The notes: generated by a model from the letters alone, not told the origin. A stretch of DNA of 32,367 nt from Gammaproteobacteria bacterium (GCA_016124415.1 WGNS01000088.1:1-32367), one strand, 5' to 3'. Shown: positions 1 through 8,478, numbered from the stretch's first letter. Numbers and translations: made by a program.

Positions 1-36
1 CTCTGGAAATAGCCAATCGAAAGGCTATTTACAGAG
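1..36. other. Long imperfect inverted repeat at the window edge
   Basis: Two 14-nt arms (1-14 and 23-36) pair completely except for one G/A mismatch, around an 8-nt loop. The structure lies 84 bp beyond the stop of the minus-strand radical SAM gene. No T-run follows it on either strand within the window, so it is not a textbook intrinsic terminator. It could be a rho-assisted 3' end structure or the end of a small repeat, and it may continue to the left of base 1. Confidence 0.45.
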
Positions 37-119
37 AAAAACGATTCACTGCTGAACTCATTTAGCTCGCGATGGCGAATGAGGCAGAGAAAACGGTAAT
101 TATTCAGACCATCCCTAAG

Positions 120-1187
120 TTAAAACAGTTCCATTTGGACTTCCCCAGTCTTCCGGAAGAGGGACGTATCGAGATCGCCTGCGCCTAAGAAATCGAGTTT
201 CTTCATGGCCACCCGATAACGTTTTTTGATCAACTCGGCGAATAGACCTTCGCCCGTCATGCGTTTGCCGAATGTCGCGTCGTAGTCTTTGCCGTCTCGG
301 CAATCGCGGACGCGGTTCATGACGTGTTCGGCTTTTAGCGGGAAATGGGTTTCGAGCCAGGTCGTGAAAAGGTCCGTCACTTCGTGGGGCAGGCGCAGCA
401 GAATGTAGCCTGCGGAGCAGGCGCCGGCTTCTCGAGCGGCGCTCATGATGTTTTCGAGTTCGCTATCCGTCAGGACCGGGATCAAGGGCGCAACGAAGAC
501 CATGACCGGGATGCCCGCGTCGGCGAGCCGTTTGACCGTCTCGAGCCGGCGTTGCGGCGCGCCGGCGCGAGGCTCCAAGGTGCGGGCGAGGTCGTTGTCC
601 AAGGTCGTGATCGAAACCGCGATGTGCACGAGTCGGTCGCGGGCCATTTCGGACAGGATGTCGATATCGCGTTCGATCAGCGCCGACTTCGTGACGATGC
701 TGAGCGGGTGACGGTGTTCGGCGAGCACTTTGAGGATTTGACGCGTGATGCCGAGTTTGCGCTCGACGGGCTGGTAGGCATCGGTATTGATGCCTACTGC
801 GATCGGTTGGCACCGGTAGTTTTTATTGTTGATTTCCTTTCGCAATAGCTTGACCGCGTCGGGTTTGTAGAACAGACGGCTCTCGAAATCGAGGCCGGGC
901 GACAGCCCGAGGTAGGCATGCGTCGGTCTGGCGAAACAATAGATGCAACCGTGTTCGCAGCCGCGATAGTGGTTGATTGAACGGTCGAACGGGACGTCGG
1001 GCGACTGGTTGTAGTTGATGATCGTCCTGGCCGTGTCGACGGTCAGCGTCGTTCGGATCGGTTCAGGTGTTTGTTCGAGATTGTCCCAGCCGTCATCGAC
1101 CGTCTCGCGGCTCGTGGCCTCGAAGCGGTTGTCGGGGTTGCCGAGGGCGCCGCGGCCCTTCAGCGGCTGGGTCAGGTCTTTGCTCAT
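120..1187 (-). CDS. PA0069-family radical SAM protein
   Basis: A 355-residue radical SAM enzyme related to the spore photoproduct lyase-like group. The cluster motif CxxxCxxC is seen as CEHGCIYC, with C77, C81 and C84, and would bind the [4Fe-4S] cluster that cleaves S-adenosylmethionine. Downstream, a stretch with 'GINTDAYQPVE' and 'IVTKS' matches the TIM-barrel core of this family. The N-terminal 70 residues (GRGALGNPDNRFE, then an RTI-NYN-SPDVPF region) are typical of PA0069-type proteins. The substrate is unknown. The gene stands alone on the minus strand, divergent from the DUF2905 gene. No clear Shine-Dalgarno sequence precedes the ATG. The family assignment is strong and the biological role is open. 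Confidence 0.9.
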   Translation of the reverse strand: MSKDLTQPLKGRGALGNPDNRFEATSRETVDDGWDNLEQTPEPIRTTLTVDTARTIINYNQSPDVPFDRSINHYRGCEHGCIYCFARPTHAYLGLSPGLDFESRLFYKPDAVKLLRKEINNKNYRCQPIAVGINTDAYQPVERKLGITRQILKVLAEHRHPLSIVTKSALIERDIDILSEMARDRLVHIAVSITTLDNDLARTLEPRAGAPQRRLETVKRLADAGIPVMVFVAPLIPVLTDSELENIMSAAREAGACSAGYILLRLPHEVTDLFTTWLETHFPLKAEHVMNRVRDCRDGKDYDATFGKRMTGEGLFAELIKKRYRVAMKKLDFLGAGDLDTSLFRKTGEVQMELF

Positions 1188-1282
1188 GGTTCAGCGGTAG
1201 CCGACTGGGAAAGCAGTCATTCTAGCGCAAAGCGGGTATGCTGAAAGGGAACTCCGATAGCGCGCAGCGTTTCTTAAAGATC

Positions 1283-1495
1283 ATGAAATCGCCCATTTCC
1301 CAATTCCTGATCACGATCGGCATCGTCCTGGTGCTCGTAGGCTTGCTTTGGCCTTTCCTGCAGAAATCCGGGCTGGGCCGTTTACCCGGCGATATCGTGG
1401 TGGAGAAGGAAAACTTCCGTTTCTATTTTCCGTTGACGACATCCGTCATCGTCAGCTTGATCCTGACCTTGCTGTTCTGGTTGTTCAAAAGGTAG
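1283..1495 (+). CDS. DUF2905 small membrane protein
   Basis: A 70-residue protein with two hydrophobic segments (about residues 6-24 and 49-67) separated by a conserved-looking middle with 'GLGRLPGDI' and 'ENFRFYFPL', which is the hallmark of DUF2905 (PF11146). It should be an inner membrane protein of unknown function. I chose ATG 1283 because it gives the usual family length of about 70 residues. An in-frame ATG at 1238 would add 15 unconserved residues (MLKGNSDSAQRFLKI). The ribosome binding site is weak for both. Confidence 0.8.
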   Translation: MKSPISQFLITIGIVLVLVGLLWPFLQKSGLGRLPGDIVVEKENFRFYFPLTTSVIVSLILTLLFWLFKR

Positions 1496-1597
1496 GCCGG
1501 AGCCGGGTTGGAAGAGGGTTCGTACGAAGGTTCGGAAGGCCGCCGGCTGACGGAAATCAGTTGACGGTGTTGCGGCGTCTGGTATGGTTGACCGCGA

Positions 1598-1684
1598 TGG
1601 TGCCGAGGAGAGGACTTGAACCTCCACGGGGTTGCCCCCACTAGCACCTGAAGCTAGCGCGTCTACCAATTTCGCCACCTCGGC
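1598..1684 (-). tRNA. tRNA-Leu(CAG)
   Basis: Read on the minus strand, this 87-nt sequence folds as a class II (long variable arm) tRNA. It has a 7-bp acceptor stem GCCGAGG/CCTCGGC, discriminator A, encoded CCA (1598-1600), a T-loop TTCAAGT, and a perfect 5-bp anticodon stem CTAGC/GCTAG around loop TTCAGGT. The anticodon CAG lies at 1648-1650. Length and D-arm closely resemble the E. coli CAG-reading leucine tRNA. No second tRNA is linked to it, and I see no clear terminator downstream. Confidence 0.97.
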
Positions 1685-1695
1685 AAGTGCCTTGT

Positions 1696-1734
1696 GAGAC
1701 AAGCGATTCGCGCCTAAGATCGCGCACTTGTCTC
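1696..1734. other. Interrupted palindrome between tRNA-Leu and rnr
   Basis: Perfect 8-bp arms GAGACAAG (1696-1703) and CTTGTCTC (1727-1734) enclose a second inverted pair CGCG/CGCG. It lies in the tRNA-Leu leader on one strand and upstream of rnr on the other. It overlaps a weak plus-strand promoter candidate (TTGTGA at 1692-1697, 17-nt spacer, TAAGAT at 1715-1720). It may be an operator or a leader hairpin that guides tRNA 5' processing. Confidence 0.35.
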
Positions 1735-1746
1735 TGTGAGCTGCGA

Positions 1747-1775
1747 ACTCTAACGGGAGTTATAAAAGATGTCAA
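1747..1775 (-). promoter_or_regulatory. Putative sigma70 promoter for tRNA-Leu
   Basis: On the minus strand a perfect -35 TTGACA (1770-1775) is followed after 17 nt by TAGAGT (1747-1752). Transcription would start near 1740, leaving a leader of about 55 nt before the tRNA. The bases after the -10 are GC-rich, as in stable RNA promoters under stringent control. Position, spacing and the consensus -35 support the call; the -10 is only moderate. Confidence 0.5.
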
Positions 1776-1815
1776 TCATGCGATACGTATTTCAGCCCGC
1801 GAGGCGTGGCGCTTA

Positions 1816-4128
1816 ATGGCGATCAAGCCCGGGAACGAAGATCCCTACGCCGAGAGAGAAGCGGCGAAATACGGAACCCCGATCAAGAGTCGGGAATACA
1901 TCATGGCCGTCCTGGACGCCGAGGGGAGGCTGATGAGCCATAAGGCCCTTGCCGAGGCGCTGGGGCACGAAGATGAGGAGTCGTTCGATGCGCTCGGCGC
2001 CCGCCTGCGCGCCATGGTGCGCGACGGCGAGCTGGTGCGCAACCGGCGAGGCCATTACGGTTTGGCCGTAAAGATGGATCTCGTGCGGGGCTGGGTGTCC
2101 GGTCATCCGGATGGCTTCGGTTTCCTGGTGCCGGATGAAGGCGACGACGACGTGTTTTTGGGCGCCCGCGAGATGAAGGCGGTCCTGCACGGCGACCGGG
2201 TCCTGGTTCGGATCACCGGCGTCGATCGGCGCAACCGCCGCGAAGGGGCCATCGTGGACGTGCTCGAACGCGCCTGCCATTCGCTCGTCGGCCGCTTCGA
2301 GGTCGGCGGCGGCATCGGTCACGTGCACCCCAGCAATACCCGCATCAGCCAGGATATCCTCGTGCCGCCGGATCAACAGGGTGGCGCGCAACCGGGTCAG
2401 ATGGTCGTCGTGACCATCGTCGAGCAACCGACCAAGCGCTCGCAGCCGATCGGCAGGATCGTCGAGGTGCTCGGCGATCATATGGCGCCGGGTATGGAAA
2501 TCGAGATCGCCCTGCGCAGTCACGACATCCCTTATGTTTGGCCCGAGACCGTCGAGCAGGAAGTCGAATGTCTGCCCGCCTCGGTGCCGGAGTCGACATT
2601 CGCGGGGCGCGAGGATCTGCGCGGCACGCCTCTGGTCACGATCGACGGCGTCGATTCGAAGGATTTCGACGATGCGGTGTTCTGCGAACCACAGGGCCGC
2701 AATTGGCGCCTTCTGGTTGCGATCGCCGACGTTGCGCATTACGTAAAACCCCATACCGCGCTGGACGGGGAAGCGAAGCAGCGCGGCAACTCGGTCTATT
2801 TCCCGCAGCAGGTCGTGCCGATGCTGCCCGAGGCGCTTTCCAACGATCTTTGCTCGATCCGCCCCGCCGAGGATCGCCTCTGCCTGGTCTGCGAGATGTC
2901 GGTCACGCCGGCCGGGCGTATCCGCGAGTACCGCTTTTTCCGCGGTGTCATGCGTTCCCATGCCCGCCTGACCTACGATCAGGTGGCCGCGTTGGTCGAA
3001 AAAGGCGAGCGCGGCTCGATCGCCCCGGCGCTGGAGCCGCATTTGCAGGCATTGCACGCGCTCTACGGGGTCCTTCGCGAGGCGCGCGGGAAACGCGGCG
3101 CCATCGATTTCGACCGGCCGGAGACGCGCATCGTTTTCGATGAGGCGCGCAAAATCAGCCGGATCGAGCCGACCGAGCGCAACGATGCCCATCGCCTGAT
3201 CGAGGAATGCATGATCCTCGCCAATCAGGCGGCCGCCGATTTCCTGCTCAACGCCGAGATGCCCACGCTGTTCCGGGTGCATGCGCCGCCCATGGTCGAC
3301 AAGATCAACGACCTCAAGACCTTCCTGCGCCAGATGGGCTTGAAGCTCGACGGCGGGAACAAGCCTTCGGCGCGGAATTACTCCAAATTGCTGCATTCGG
3401 TTCGGGCGCGGCCCGATTATTTCCTGATCGAGACCGTCCTGTTGCGCAGTCTGGCGCAGGCGGTCTACGCGCCCGAGAACGGCGGCCATTTCGGGCTTGC
3501 GCTTGAGGGGTACGCCCATTTCACGTCGCCGATCCGCCGTTATCCGGACCTGCTCGTGCATCGCGCGATCCATCACCTGCTCGACGGCGGCAACCGCAAG
3601 ACCTTCGCTTACGGCGTGGCGGACATGGAGGGTGCCGGTACGCATTGTACGATGACGGAGCGCCGTGCCGACGACGCAACCCGCGACGCCGTCGAATGGC
3701 TCAAATGTGAATATATGATGGACCGTGTCGGTGAGAGTTTCACCGGGCGGATTACCGGTGTCACGAGTTTCGGGCTGTTCGTCGAACTCGATGACCTGTT
3801 CGTCGAAGGCCTGATCCACGTGACCGCGCTCGAAAACGATTACTACCGTTTCGATGCGGTGACCCACAGTCTGCGCGGCGAACGTAGCGGGGTCGAGTAC
3901 CGGCTTGCCGATGCAATCGCCATCAAGGTTGCGCGCGTCGATCTCGATGAGCGCAAGATCGACTTTGTGCCCGCCGAGGCATCGATCTCAAAGCCAGGCA
4001 CCCGGCCTAAGAAGCCGGTTGCCAAGACCAAGAAGGCCAAGGCGAGGTCCGGGGGTGAGGACGAAAAGCCGAAGCGCAAGGGTAAGCGCAAGTCCCGTTC
4101 CCGCGGACGCGGACGCGGCAAGGGTTAG
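1816..4128 (+). CDS. rnr: Ribonuclease R
   Basis: A 770-residue 3'-to-5' exoribonuclease of the RNB (RNase II) superfamily that degrades structured RNA and participates in rRNA quality control. The order is an N-terminal winged-helix region (about 20-85), cold-shock/OB domains (about 88-230), and an RNB catalytic domain starting near 265. Its acidic cluster TIDGVDSKDFDDAV carries metal-binding D277, D283, D285 and D286. An S1 RNA-binding domain follows at about 639-720, then a Lys/Arg-rich tail. The start at 1816 matches the E. coli-type N-terminus (DPYAEREAAKYG-PI-SRE). The reading frame stays open further upstream, but that part is not conserved. rlmB follows after 5 bp, an order common in gammaproteobacteria. 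Confidence 0.97.
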   Translation: MAIKPGNEDPYAEREAAKYGTPIKSREYIMAVLDAEGRLMSHKALAEALGHEDEESFDALGARLRAMVRDGELVRNRRGHYGLAVKMDLVRGWVSGHPDGFGFLVPDEGDDDVFLGAREMKAVLHGDRVLVRITGVDRRNRREGAIVDVLERACHSLVGRFEVGGGIGHVHPSNTRISQDILVPPDQQGGAQPGQMVVVTIVEQPTKRSQPIGRIVEVLGDHMAPGMEIEIALRSHDIPYVWPETVEQEVECLPASVPESTFAGREDLRGTPLVTIDGVDSKDFDDAVFCEPQGRNWRLLVAIADVAHYVKPHTALDGEAKQRGNSVYFPQQVVPMLPEALSNDLCSIRPAEDRLCLVCEMSVTPAGRIREYRFFRGVMRSHARLTYDQVAALVEKGERGSIAPALEPHLQALHALYGVLREARGKRGAIDFDRPETRIVFDEARKISRIEPTERNDAHRLIEECMILANQAAADFLLNAEMPTLFRVHAPPMVDKINDLKTFLRQMGLKLDGGNKPSARNYSKLLHSVRARPDYFLIETVLLRSLAQAVYAPENGGHFGLALEGYAHFTSPIRRYPDLLVHRAIHHLLDGGNRKTFAYGVADMEGAGTHCTMTERRADDATRDAVEWLKCEYMMDRVGESFTGRITGVTSFGLFVELDDLFVEGLIHVTALENDYYRFDAVTHSLRGERSGVEYRLADAIAIKVARVDLDERKIDFVPAEASISKPGTRPKKPVAKTKKAKARSGGEDEKPKRKGKRKSRSRGRGRGKG

Positions 4129-4133
4129 CCGGT

Positions 4134-4907
4134 ATGAGCAAGACGACTACGGATGCCATGGTCTATGGCATTCACGCGGTGCGCTCGGCCTTGCAGCGGA
4201 ATTCGGGTTCGATCAGCGAGGTGTGGATGCAGGACGGAGCGGGCCGGGGTCGGCTCGGGGATCTCCAGGCCGAGATCGAGGCCGCCGGCGTTCCGGTGTG
4301 CTTCAAGGCGCGAACGGCGCTCGATCAGATCGTGGGCGATGCCAGGCATCAGGGCGTGCTCGCCTTGATCGAACAGCGTTCGGCGCCGAAGGTCGCCGAG
4401 GCCGATCTGCCGGACTTCATCGAAGGCCTGGCGGTGCCTCCGCTCCTGCTCGTGCTGGACGGCATTCAGGACCCGCACAATCTGGGTGCTTGCCTGCGCA
4501 CGGCCGACGGAGCGGGCGTCCATCTCGTCATCACGCCCAAGGACAACGCGGTCGGCATCACGCCGGTCGTGCGCAAGGTCGCGAGCGGCGCCGCCGAGAC
4601 CGTTCCGCTGGTTCAGGTCACGAACCTGGCGAGGACGTTGCGCGCCCTCCAGGACATGGGGGTTTGGCTGGTCGGCGCTGACGCATCTCCGGAGTCCGCC
4701 TCGATCTACGACACCGATCTTTCCGGTCCTATCGCCCTGGTCATGGGCGCCGAGGGCCGGGGCCTCCGGCAGAAGACCCGCGGCCTGTGCGATTTCCTCG
4801 TCGAGATACCGATGGCGGGTTCGGTCAGCAGCCTCAACGTTTCGGTGGCGACCGGCGTGCTGTTGTATGAGGCGGTACGGCAGCGGACCTTCAGGGGCGG
4901 GTCCTGA
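4134..4907 (+). CDS. rlmB: 23S rRNA (guanosine-2'-O)-methyltransferase RlmB
   Basis: A 257-residue SPOUT (TrmH) methyltransferase that methylates the ribose of G2251 (E. coli numbering) in the peptidyl-transferase P-loop of 23S rRNA. An N-terminal substrate-binding domain (about 8-80, beginning VYGIHAV) is followed by the knotted SPOUT domain. That domain has motif 1 NLGACLRTADGAG (116-128), motif 2 GAEGRGL (205-211) and motif 3 SLNVSVA (233-239). Length is as in E. coli. It is probably cotranscribed with rnr. The usual downstream partners rpsF-rpsR-rplI are absent, and rpsB comes next instead. Confidence 0.96.
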   Translation: MSKTTTDAMVYGIHAVRSALQRNSGSISEVWMQDGAGRGRLGDLQAEIEAAGVPVCFKARTALDQIVGDARHQGVLALIEQRSAPKVAEADLPDFIEGLAVPPLLLVLDGIQDPHNLGACLRTADGAGVHLVITPKDNAVGITPVVRKVASGAAETVPLVQVTNLARTLRALQDMGVWLVGADASPESASIYDTDLSGPIALVMGAEGRGLRQKTRGLCDFLVEIPMAGSVSSLNVSVATGVLLYEAVRQRTFRGGS

Positions 4908-4963
4908 TCGTTGGGACACGGTGGGCCGTGCCCTCCGGATCCCCGATTTGAATCCCGAACTAA

Positions 4964-4981
4964 GGTACGGCGCGCCGTACC
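4964..4981. other. Perfect 18-bp palindrome upstream of rpsB
   Basis: GGTACGGCG/CGCCGTACC is a perfect palindrome, 57 bp after the rlmB stop and 25 bp before the rpsB -35 hexamer. As RNA it would form a 7-bp stem with a CGCG loop, but no U-run follows. It could be the rlmB transcript end or a protein-binding operator. Confidence 0.4.
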
Positions 4982-5006
4982 CTTGTCCCGTAAACGAGCG
5001 ACAGGT

Positions 5007-5036
5007 TTGTTAAACCCCCTCTCTTTATGATATAAA
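5007..5036 (+). promoter_or_regulatory. Putative extended -10 promoter of the rpsB-tsf operon
   Basis: A -35 TTGTTA (5007-5012), 18-nt spacer and -10 TATAAA (5031-5036) are preceded by TGA at 5028-5030, giving the extended -10 form TGnTATAAA. The E. coli rpsB promoter is also of the extended -10 type. Transcription should start near 5043. Confidence 0.6.
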
Positions 5037-5042
5037 GCGGTC

Positions 5043-5160
5043 CGGCCAGGAAGACCTGGTCAATACACCGCACACATGTCGTCACACGCGTCTGGGTGCC
5101 CGCAAGGGTAGGCGCGCGGGGCATGTGGAGGATCAACCCGATACAATTGAGGAATATGTA
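5043..5160 (+). promoter_or_regulatory. Structured rpsB 5' leader, likely S2 autoregulation site
   Basis: The roughly 118-nt leader contains a 7-bp hairpin (GGCCAGG/CCTGGTC, 5044-5061 with an AAGA loop). It also has a long-range CACATG/CATGTG pair (5073-5078 with 5122-5127) that encloses a CCC-GCAA-GGG tetraloop stem. In E. coli and relatives the rpsB leader is bound by ribosomal protein S2 to repress rpsB-tsf. The promoter type, leader length and folding here fit that scheme. S2 binding is an inference. Confidence 0.5.
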
Positions 5161-5925
5161 ATGACGACCGTCACGATGCGGCAAATGCTTGAAGCCGGTG
5201 TGCATTTCGGCCACCGCACCCGTTTTTGGAATCCCAAGATGGCTCCCTATATCTTCGGGGAGCGCAGCAAGATCCATATCATCAATCTGGAAAAGACCCT
5301 CCCGCTGTTCAACGATGCCATCAATTTCCTTGGGCATCTGTCCGCGAAGAAGAAGACCATCCTGTTCGTCGGCACCAAGCGCGCCGCGCGTTCCGTGGTC
5401 CGCGAGGCCGCCACACAGTGCGGCATGCCCTTCGTCGATCAGCGCTGGATGGGCGGCATGCTGACCAACTACAAGACCGTCAAACAGTCCATCAAGCGCC
5501 TGAAGGAGCTTGAGGATATGTTCGAGCAGGGCATGCAGGAGCGCGTCGGCAAGAAAGAGGCGCTCAAGCTGCGCCGCGAACTCGAGAAACTCGAGCGCAA
5601 CCTGGGCGGCATCAAGGACATGGCCGGTGTACCGGACGCGCTGTTCGTGATCGACGTCGGCCACGAGAAGATCGCCGTCAGCGAGGCCAAGAAGCTGGGT
5701 ATCCCCGTCATCGCCGTGGTCGATACCAACAACAGCCCCGAGCACGTCGATTACCCGATCCCGGGCAATGACGACGCCACCGGTGCGATCAAGCTCTATG
5801 CCCAGGCCGCAGCAACCGCGATCGGCGAGGGCCGTATGTCGGCGGTTCAGGTCGAAGGCGCCGCCGACGATTTCGTCGAGGTCGCTGCCGCCGCCGCGAC
5901 CGCCGAGCAGGCCCAGGAGGCCTGA
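5161..5925 (+). CDS. rpsB: 30S ribosomal protein S2 (uS2)
   Basis: A 254-residue small-subunit ribosomal protein. The N-terminus [13 protein letters not shown] and the blocks [31 protein letters not shown] and VIDTN-like VVDTNNSP are S2 signatures. A coiled-coil insertion spans about 95-150 and a short Ala/Glu-rich tail ends the protein. ATG 5161 is chosen because GAGGA (5149-5153) sits 7 nt upstream and the protein then begins like its homologues. An in-frame ATG at 5125 would add 12 unconserved residues. First gene of rpsB-tsf-pyrH-frr. Confidence 0.98.
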   Translation: MTTVTMRQMLEAGVHFGHRTRFWNPKMAPYIFGERSKIHIINLEKTLPLFNDAINFLGHLSAKKKTILFVGTKRAARSVVREAATQCGMPFVDQRWMGGMLTNYKTVKQSIKRLKELEDMFEQGMQERVGKKEALKLRRELEKLERNLGGIKDMAGVPDALFVIDVGHEKIAVSEAKKLGIPVIAVVDTNNSPEHVDYPIPGNDDATGAIKLYAQAAATAIGEGRMSAVQVEGAADDFVEVAAAAATAEQAQEA

Positions 5926-5943
5926 GCCTAAGGCTCATCGATA

Positions 5944-5978
5944 GCCGCCGTCGCCGGAACGATGCCGGTGGCGGCGGC
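5944..5978 (+). other. Strong GC-rich hairpin between rpsB and tsf
   Basis: Two 14-nt arms (5944-5957 and 5965-5978) pair fully if two G-U wobbles are allowed, around a 7-nt loop. No U-run follows, so it is more likely a processing, pausing or 3' stabilising element that sets the rpsB:tsf ratio than a full terminator. Confidence 0.5.
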
Positions 5979-6049
5979 GCGAACCGTTTGTATGTCGGGG
6001 CGCGCCCGCGCGTTCCGCCGAACCTATCAGGAATTGCGAGGAAACCATC

Positions 6050-6940
6050 ATGGCAGTGACAGCAGCACAGGTTAAGGAGTTGCGCGAGCGTACCGGCTCC
6101 GGGCTCATGGAATGCAAGAAGGCCCTGGTCGAGACCGACGGCGACATCGAAGCCGCCATCGAGGCCATGCGCAAGTCCGGTCTGATCAAGGCCGGCAAGA
6201 AGGCGGGCCGCGTGGCCGCCGACGGCGCCATCTTCATCGAAACGACCGACGGCGGCAAGGCCGTCGCGATCCTCGAAATCAACTGCGAAACCGACTTCGT
6301 GGCCAAGGGCGACGACTTCCAGGGCTTCGCCGCCAAGGTCATGGCGCGCATCCTGAGCGACAAGCCGGCCTCCGTCGAGGAGCTGCTGGCACTGCCTGCC
6401 GCAGCCGGCTCCGCCGAGACCCTCGATACGGCGCGTCAGGAACTGATCGCCAAGATCGGCGAGAACATCAACGTCCGTCGTTTCAACATTATCAAGACCG
6501 AGGCCGGACAGGTCGGCGGCTACCTGCACGGTGTCCGCATCGGCGTGATCGTCGAGATGAACGGCGGTGACGATGTCCTGCTCAAGGACGTCGCCATGCA
6601 CGTCGCCGCGAGTTCGCCGGTGGCCGTCAGCGAGGCCGATGTCCCCGCCGATGCCGTGGCCAAGGAGCGCGAGATCGTCATGGCTCAGTCGGCCACCAGC
6701 GGCAAGCCCCAGGAGATCATCGAGAAGATGGTCGACGGCCGCATGCGCAAGTATCTGGCCGAGATCACGCTCGTCGGTCAACCCTTCGTCAAGGACCCGG
6801 ACACGACCGTCGGCAAGCTGCTCGACAAGGCCGGCGCCAGCGTCGTGCGCTTCACGCGTTTCGAGGTCGGCGAGGGTATCGAGAAGAAGGAAGAGAACTT
6901 CGCCGAAGAGGTTATGGCCCAGGTTCGCGGCGGAGCCTGA
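6050..6940 (+). CDS. tsf: Elongation factor Ts
   Basis: A 296-residue guanine nucleotide exchange factor that recycles EF-Tu from GDP to GTP form. The N-terminal UBA-like domain has [16 protein letters not shown] (11-26). The core carries the TDFVA motif (81-85) that contacts the EF-Tu nucleotide site, followed by the dimerisation/core subdomains. The start is supported by GAGGA 7 nt upstream. Length is within the usual range (E. coli 283). It is separated from rpsB by a strong hairpin and from pyrH by 6 bp. Confidence 0.98.
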   Translation: MAVTAAQVKELRERTGSGLMECKKALVETDGDIEAAIEAMRKSGLIKAGKKAGRVAADGAIFIETTDGGKAVAILEINCETDFVAKGDDFQGFAAKVMARILSDKPASVEELLALPAAAGSAETLDTARQELIAKIGENINVRRFNIIKTEAGQVGGYLHGVRIGVIVEMNGGDDVLLKDVAMHVAASSPVAVSEADVPADAVAKEREIVMAQSATSGKPQEIIEKMVDGRMRKYLAEITLVGQPFVKDPDTTVGKLLDKAGASVVRFTRFEVGEGIEKKEENFAEEVMAQVRGGA

Positions 6941-6946
6941 TCGTCG

Positions 6947-7681
6947 ATGTCGGAACAAGCCGCATACCAACGCATCCTCCTCAAACTGAGTGGCGAGGCC
7001 CTCATGGGCGATGGGGGCTTCGGCCTTGACCTCGGGATCGTCGAGCGCATCGCGCTCGAGGTCAAGGAACTCGTCGAGATCGGCGTTCAAGTGGCCATCG
7101 TCGTTGGTGGCGGCAACTTCTTCCGCGGCAGCCAGCTTGCCGATTCCGGGGTCGACCGCGTCAGCGCCGACCAGATGGGCATGCTGGCGACGGTCATCAA
7201 TGCGATGGCCATTCAGGACGCGCTCGAACAAAAGGGCCTCTATGCACGGGTCATGTCCGCGATCAAGATCAACCAGATTTGCGAGGACTACATCCGCCGT
7301 CGCGCGATCCGTCATCTCGAAAAGGGGCGCGTGCTCGTGTTCGCCGCCGGAACAGGCAATCCATTTTTCACGACCGATACGGCGGCCAGTCTGCGCGCCA
7401 TCGAGATCGGCGCCGATTTGATGCTCAAGGCCACCAAGGTCGACGGCGTCTACTCCGCCGATCCCAAGATCCACTCGGACGCCCGGTTCTACAAGCACCT
7501 GAGCTTCGACGAGGTGTTGGACGATCGTCTGGCCGTCATGGACGCGACAGCCATCGTGCTGTGCCGGGACAACGATATGCCGCTCAAGGTCTTCAACCTG
7601 ACCAAGCACGGCGCCCTGAAGCGCGTGGTGATGGGTGAGGAAGAGGGGACCCTGGTCGAATCCAAGGGGACGAAAGCATGA
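6947..7681 (+). CDS. pyrH: Uridylate kinase
   Basis: A 244-residue hexameric UMP kinase of the amino acid kinase fold, converting UMP to UDP with ATP. Visible motifs are the N-terminal KLSGEALMG, the glycine loop [24 protein letters not shown], and the phosphate-binding block [13 protein letters not shown]. It lies in the conserved tsf-pyrH-frr order. Its stop overlaps the frr start (ATGA), which suggests translational coupling. It provides UDP/UTP for the PyrG and nucleotide-sugar pathways encoded further along. Confidence 0.98.
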   Translation: MSEQAAYQRILLKLSGEALMGDGGFGLDLGIVERIALEVKELVEIGVQVAIVVGGGNFFRGSQLADSGVDRVSADQMGMLATVINAMAIQDALEQKGLYARVMSAIKINQICEDYIRRRAIRHLEKGRVLVFAAGTGNPFFTTDTAASLRAIEIGADLMLKATKVDGVYSADPKIHSDARFYKHLSFDEVLDDRLAVMDATAIVLCRDNDMPLKVFNLTKHGALKRVVMGEEEGTLVESKGTKA

Positions 7682-8235
7682 TCAACGACATCCAGAAAGA
7701 CGCCGAGACCCGAATGAAGAAGAGCCTGGACGCGTTGCGCCAGGAGTTTTCCAAGATCCGTACCGGACGTGCGCACACGAGTTTGCTGGATCATATCCGC
7801 GTGCCGTATTACGGCGACGACGTGCCGTTGAGCCAGGTGGCCAGCGTGTCCATCGCCGAGGCCCGCATGCTGGCCGTCACGCCGTGGGAAAAGAACATGG
7901 TCCCGGTCGTCGAGAAGGCCCTTGCCGCCTCCGACCTGGGTATCAACCCTTCCACCAACGGCGGCGTCATCCGGATCGTGCTGCCGCCGTTGACCGAGGA
8001 GCGGCGTCGCGACCTCGTCAAGGTCGTGCGTGCGGAGGCCGAAGCGGCCCGCGTTGCGATCCGCAACATCCGCCGCGACGCCAACGGCGACTTCAAGTCT
8101 TTGCTCAAGGAAAAGGAGATCACCGAGGACGACGAGCGTCGCGCCGAGGATGCCATGCAGAAGCTGACCGACAAGTACACGGGCGAGGCGGATCAGATGC
8201 TGGCGGACAAGGAAACAGAACTCATGGCCATCTAA
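7678..8235 (+). CDS. frr: Ribosome recycling factor
   Basis: A 185-residue factor that, with EF-G, splits post-termination ribosomes. It has the standard RRF length and motifs: [15 protein letters not shown] near the N-terminus, the hinge LPPLTEERR, and NIRRDAN containing the arginine needed for ribosome binding. The start overlaps the pyrH stop by 4 nt. A short stem (GCCGGA/TCCGGC, 8259-8274) lies 23 bp after the stop but lacks a U-run. The four-gene translation operon probably ends here. Confidence 0.98.
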   Translation: MINDIQKDAETRMKKSLDALRQEFSKIRTGRAHTSLLDHIRVPYYGDDVPLSQVASVSIAEARMLAVTPWEKNMVPVVEKALAASDLGINPSTNGGVIRIVLPPLTEERRRDLVKVVRAEAEAARVAIRNIRRDANGDFKSLLKEKEITEDDERRAEDAMQKLTDKYTGEADQMLADKETELMAI

Positions 8236-8478
8236 ATGGTCTTTCTATTCGACGGCGTGCCGGAAACCTCCGGCGGTAGCGTTGGATAGCCGGAGTGATG
8301 GGATCCGGACCGGCCGGGCGTGGTGCGGGATGACCGTTCGGCGTGCATAGACGGTGTTTGTGTCGGGTTTCACTTAGGCGCGGGGATTTTCCTAACCACC
8401 GGTGTCCGATATGATGGCAGCGATCGGAGTGCCGCGCCGCGATGGCCGGGTCGGTCATCACCATAATAAAAACCTTTC
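8236..8478. other. Intergenic region between frr and uppS
   Basis: This 243-bp gap has no credible gene. It contains the small stem at 8259-8274 and a TATGAT hexamer (8410-8415) that could be a -10 element for the uppS operon, but with no convincing -35. No sigmaE-type promoter is recognisable by eye. The bases just before uppS are A-rich (about 8463-8472) with no Shine-Dalgarno sequence. Confidence 0.4.

Noticed and set aside
1813-3867. A 684-codon open frame on the minus strand antisense to rnr
   Set aside because: It mirrors the strongly GC-biased third positions of rnr, has no recognisable domain, and lies wholly inside a certain gene.
5789-7609. A 606-codon minus-strand frame across rpsB, tsf and pyrH
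   Set aside because: It crosses three certain genes and an intergenic hairpin. Its His/Asp/Leu-rich composition is that of a shadow frame.
8458-8470. The 13-mer TCACCATAATAAA occurs here before uppS and again at 21702-21714 before eno
   Set aside because: In a 32-kb window several identical 13-mers are expected by chance, flanks do not match further, and no fixed spacing to a start or promoter is shared.
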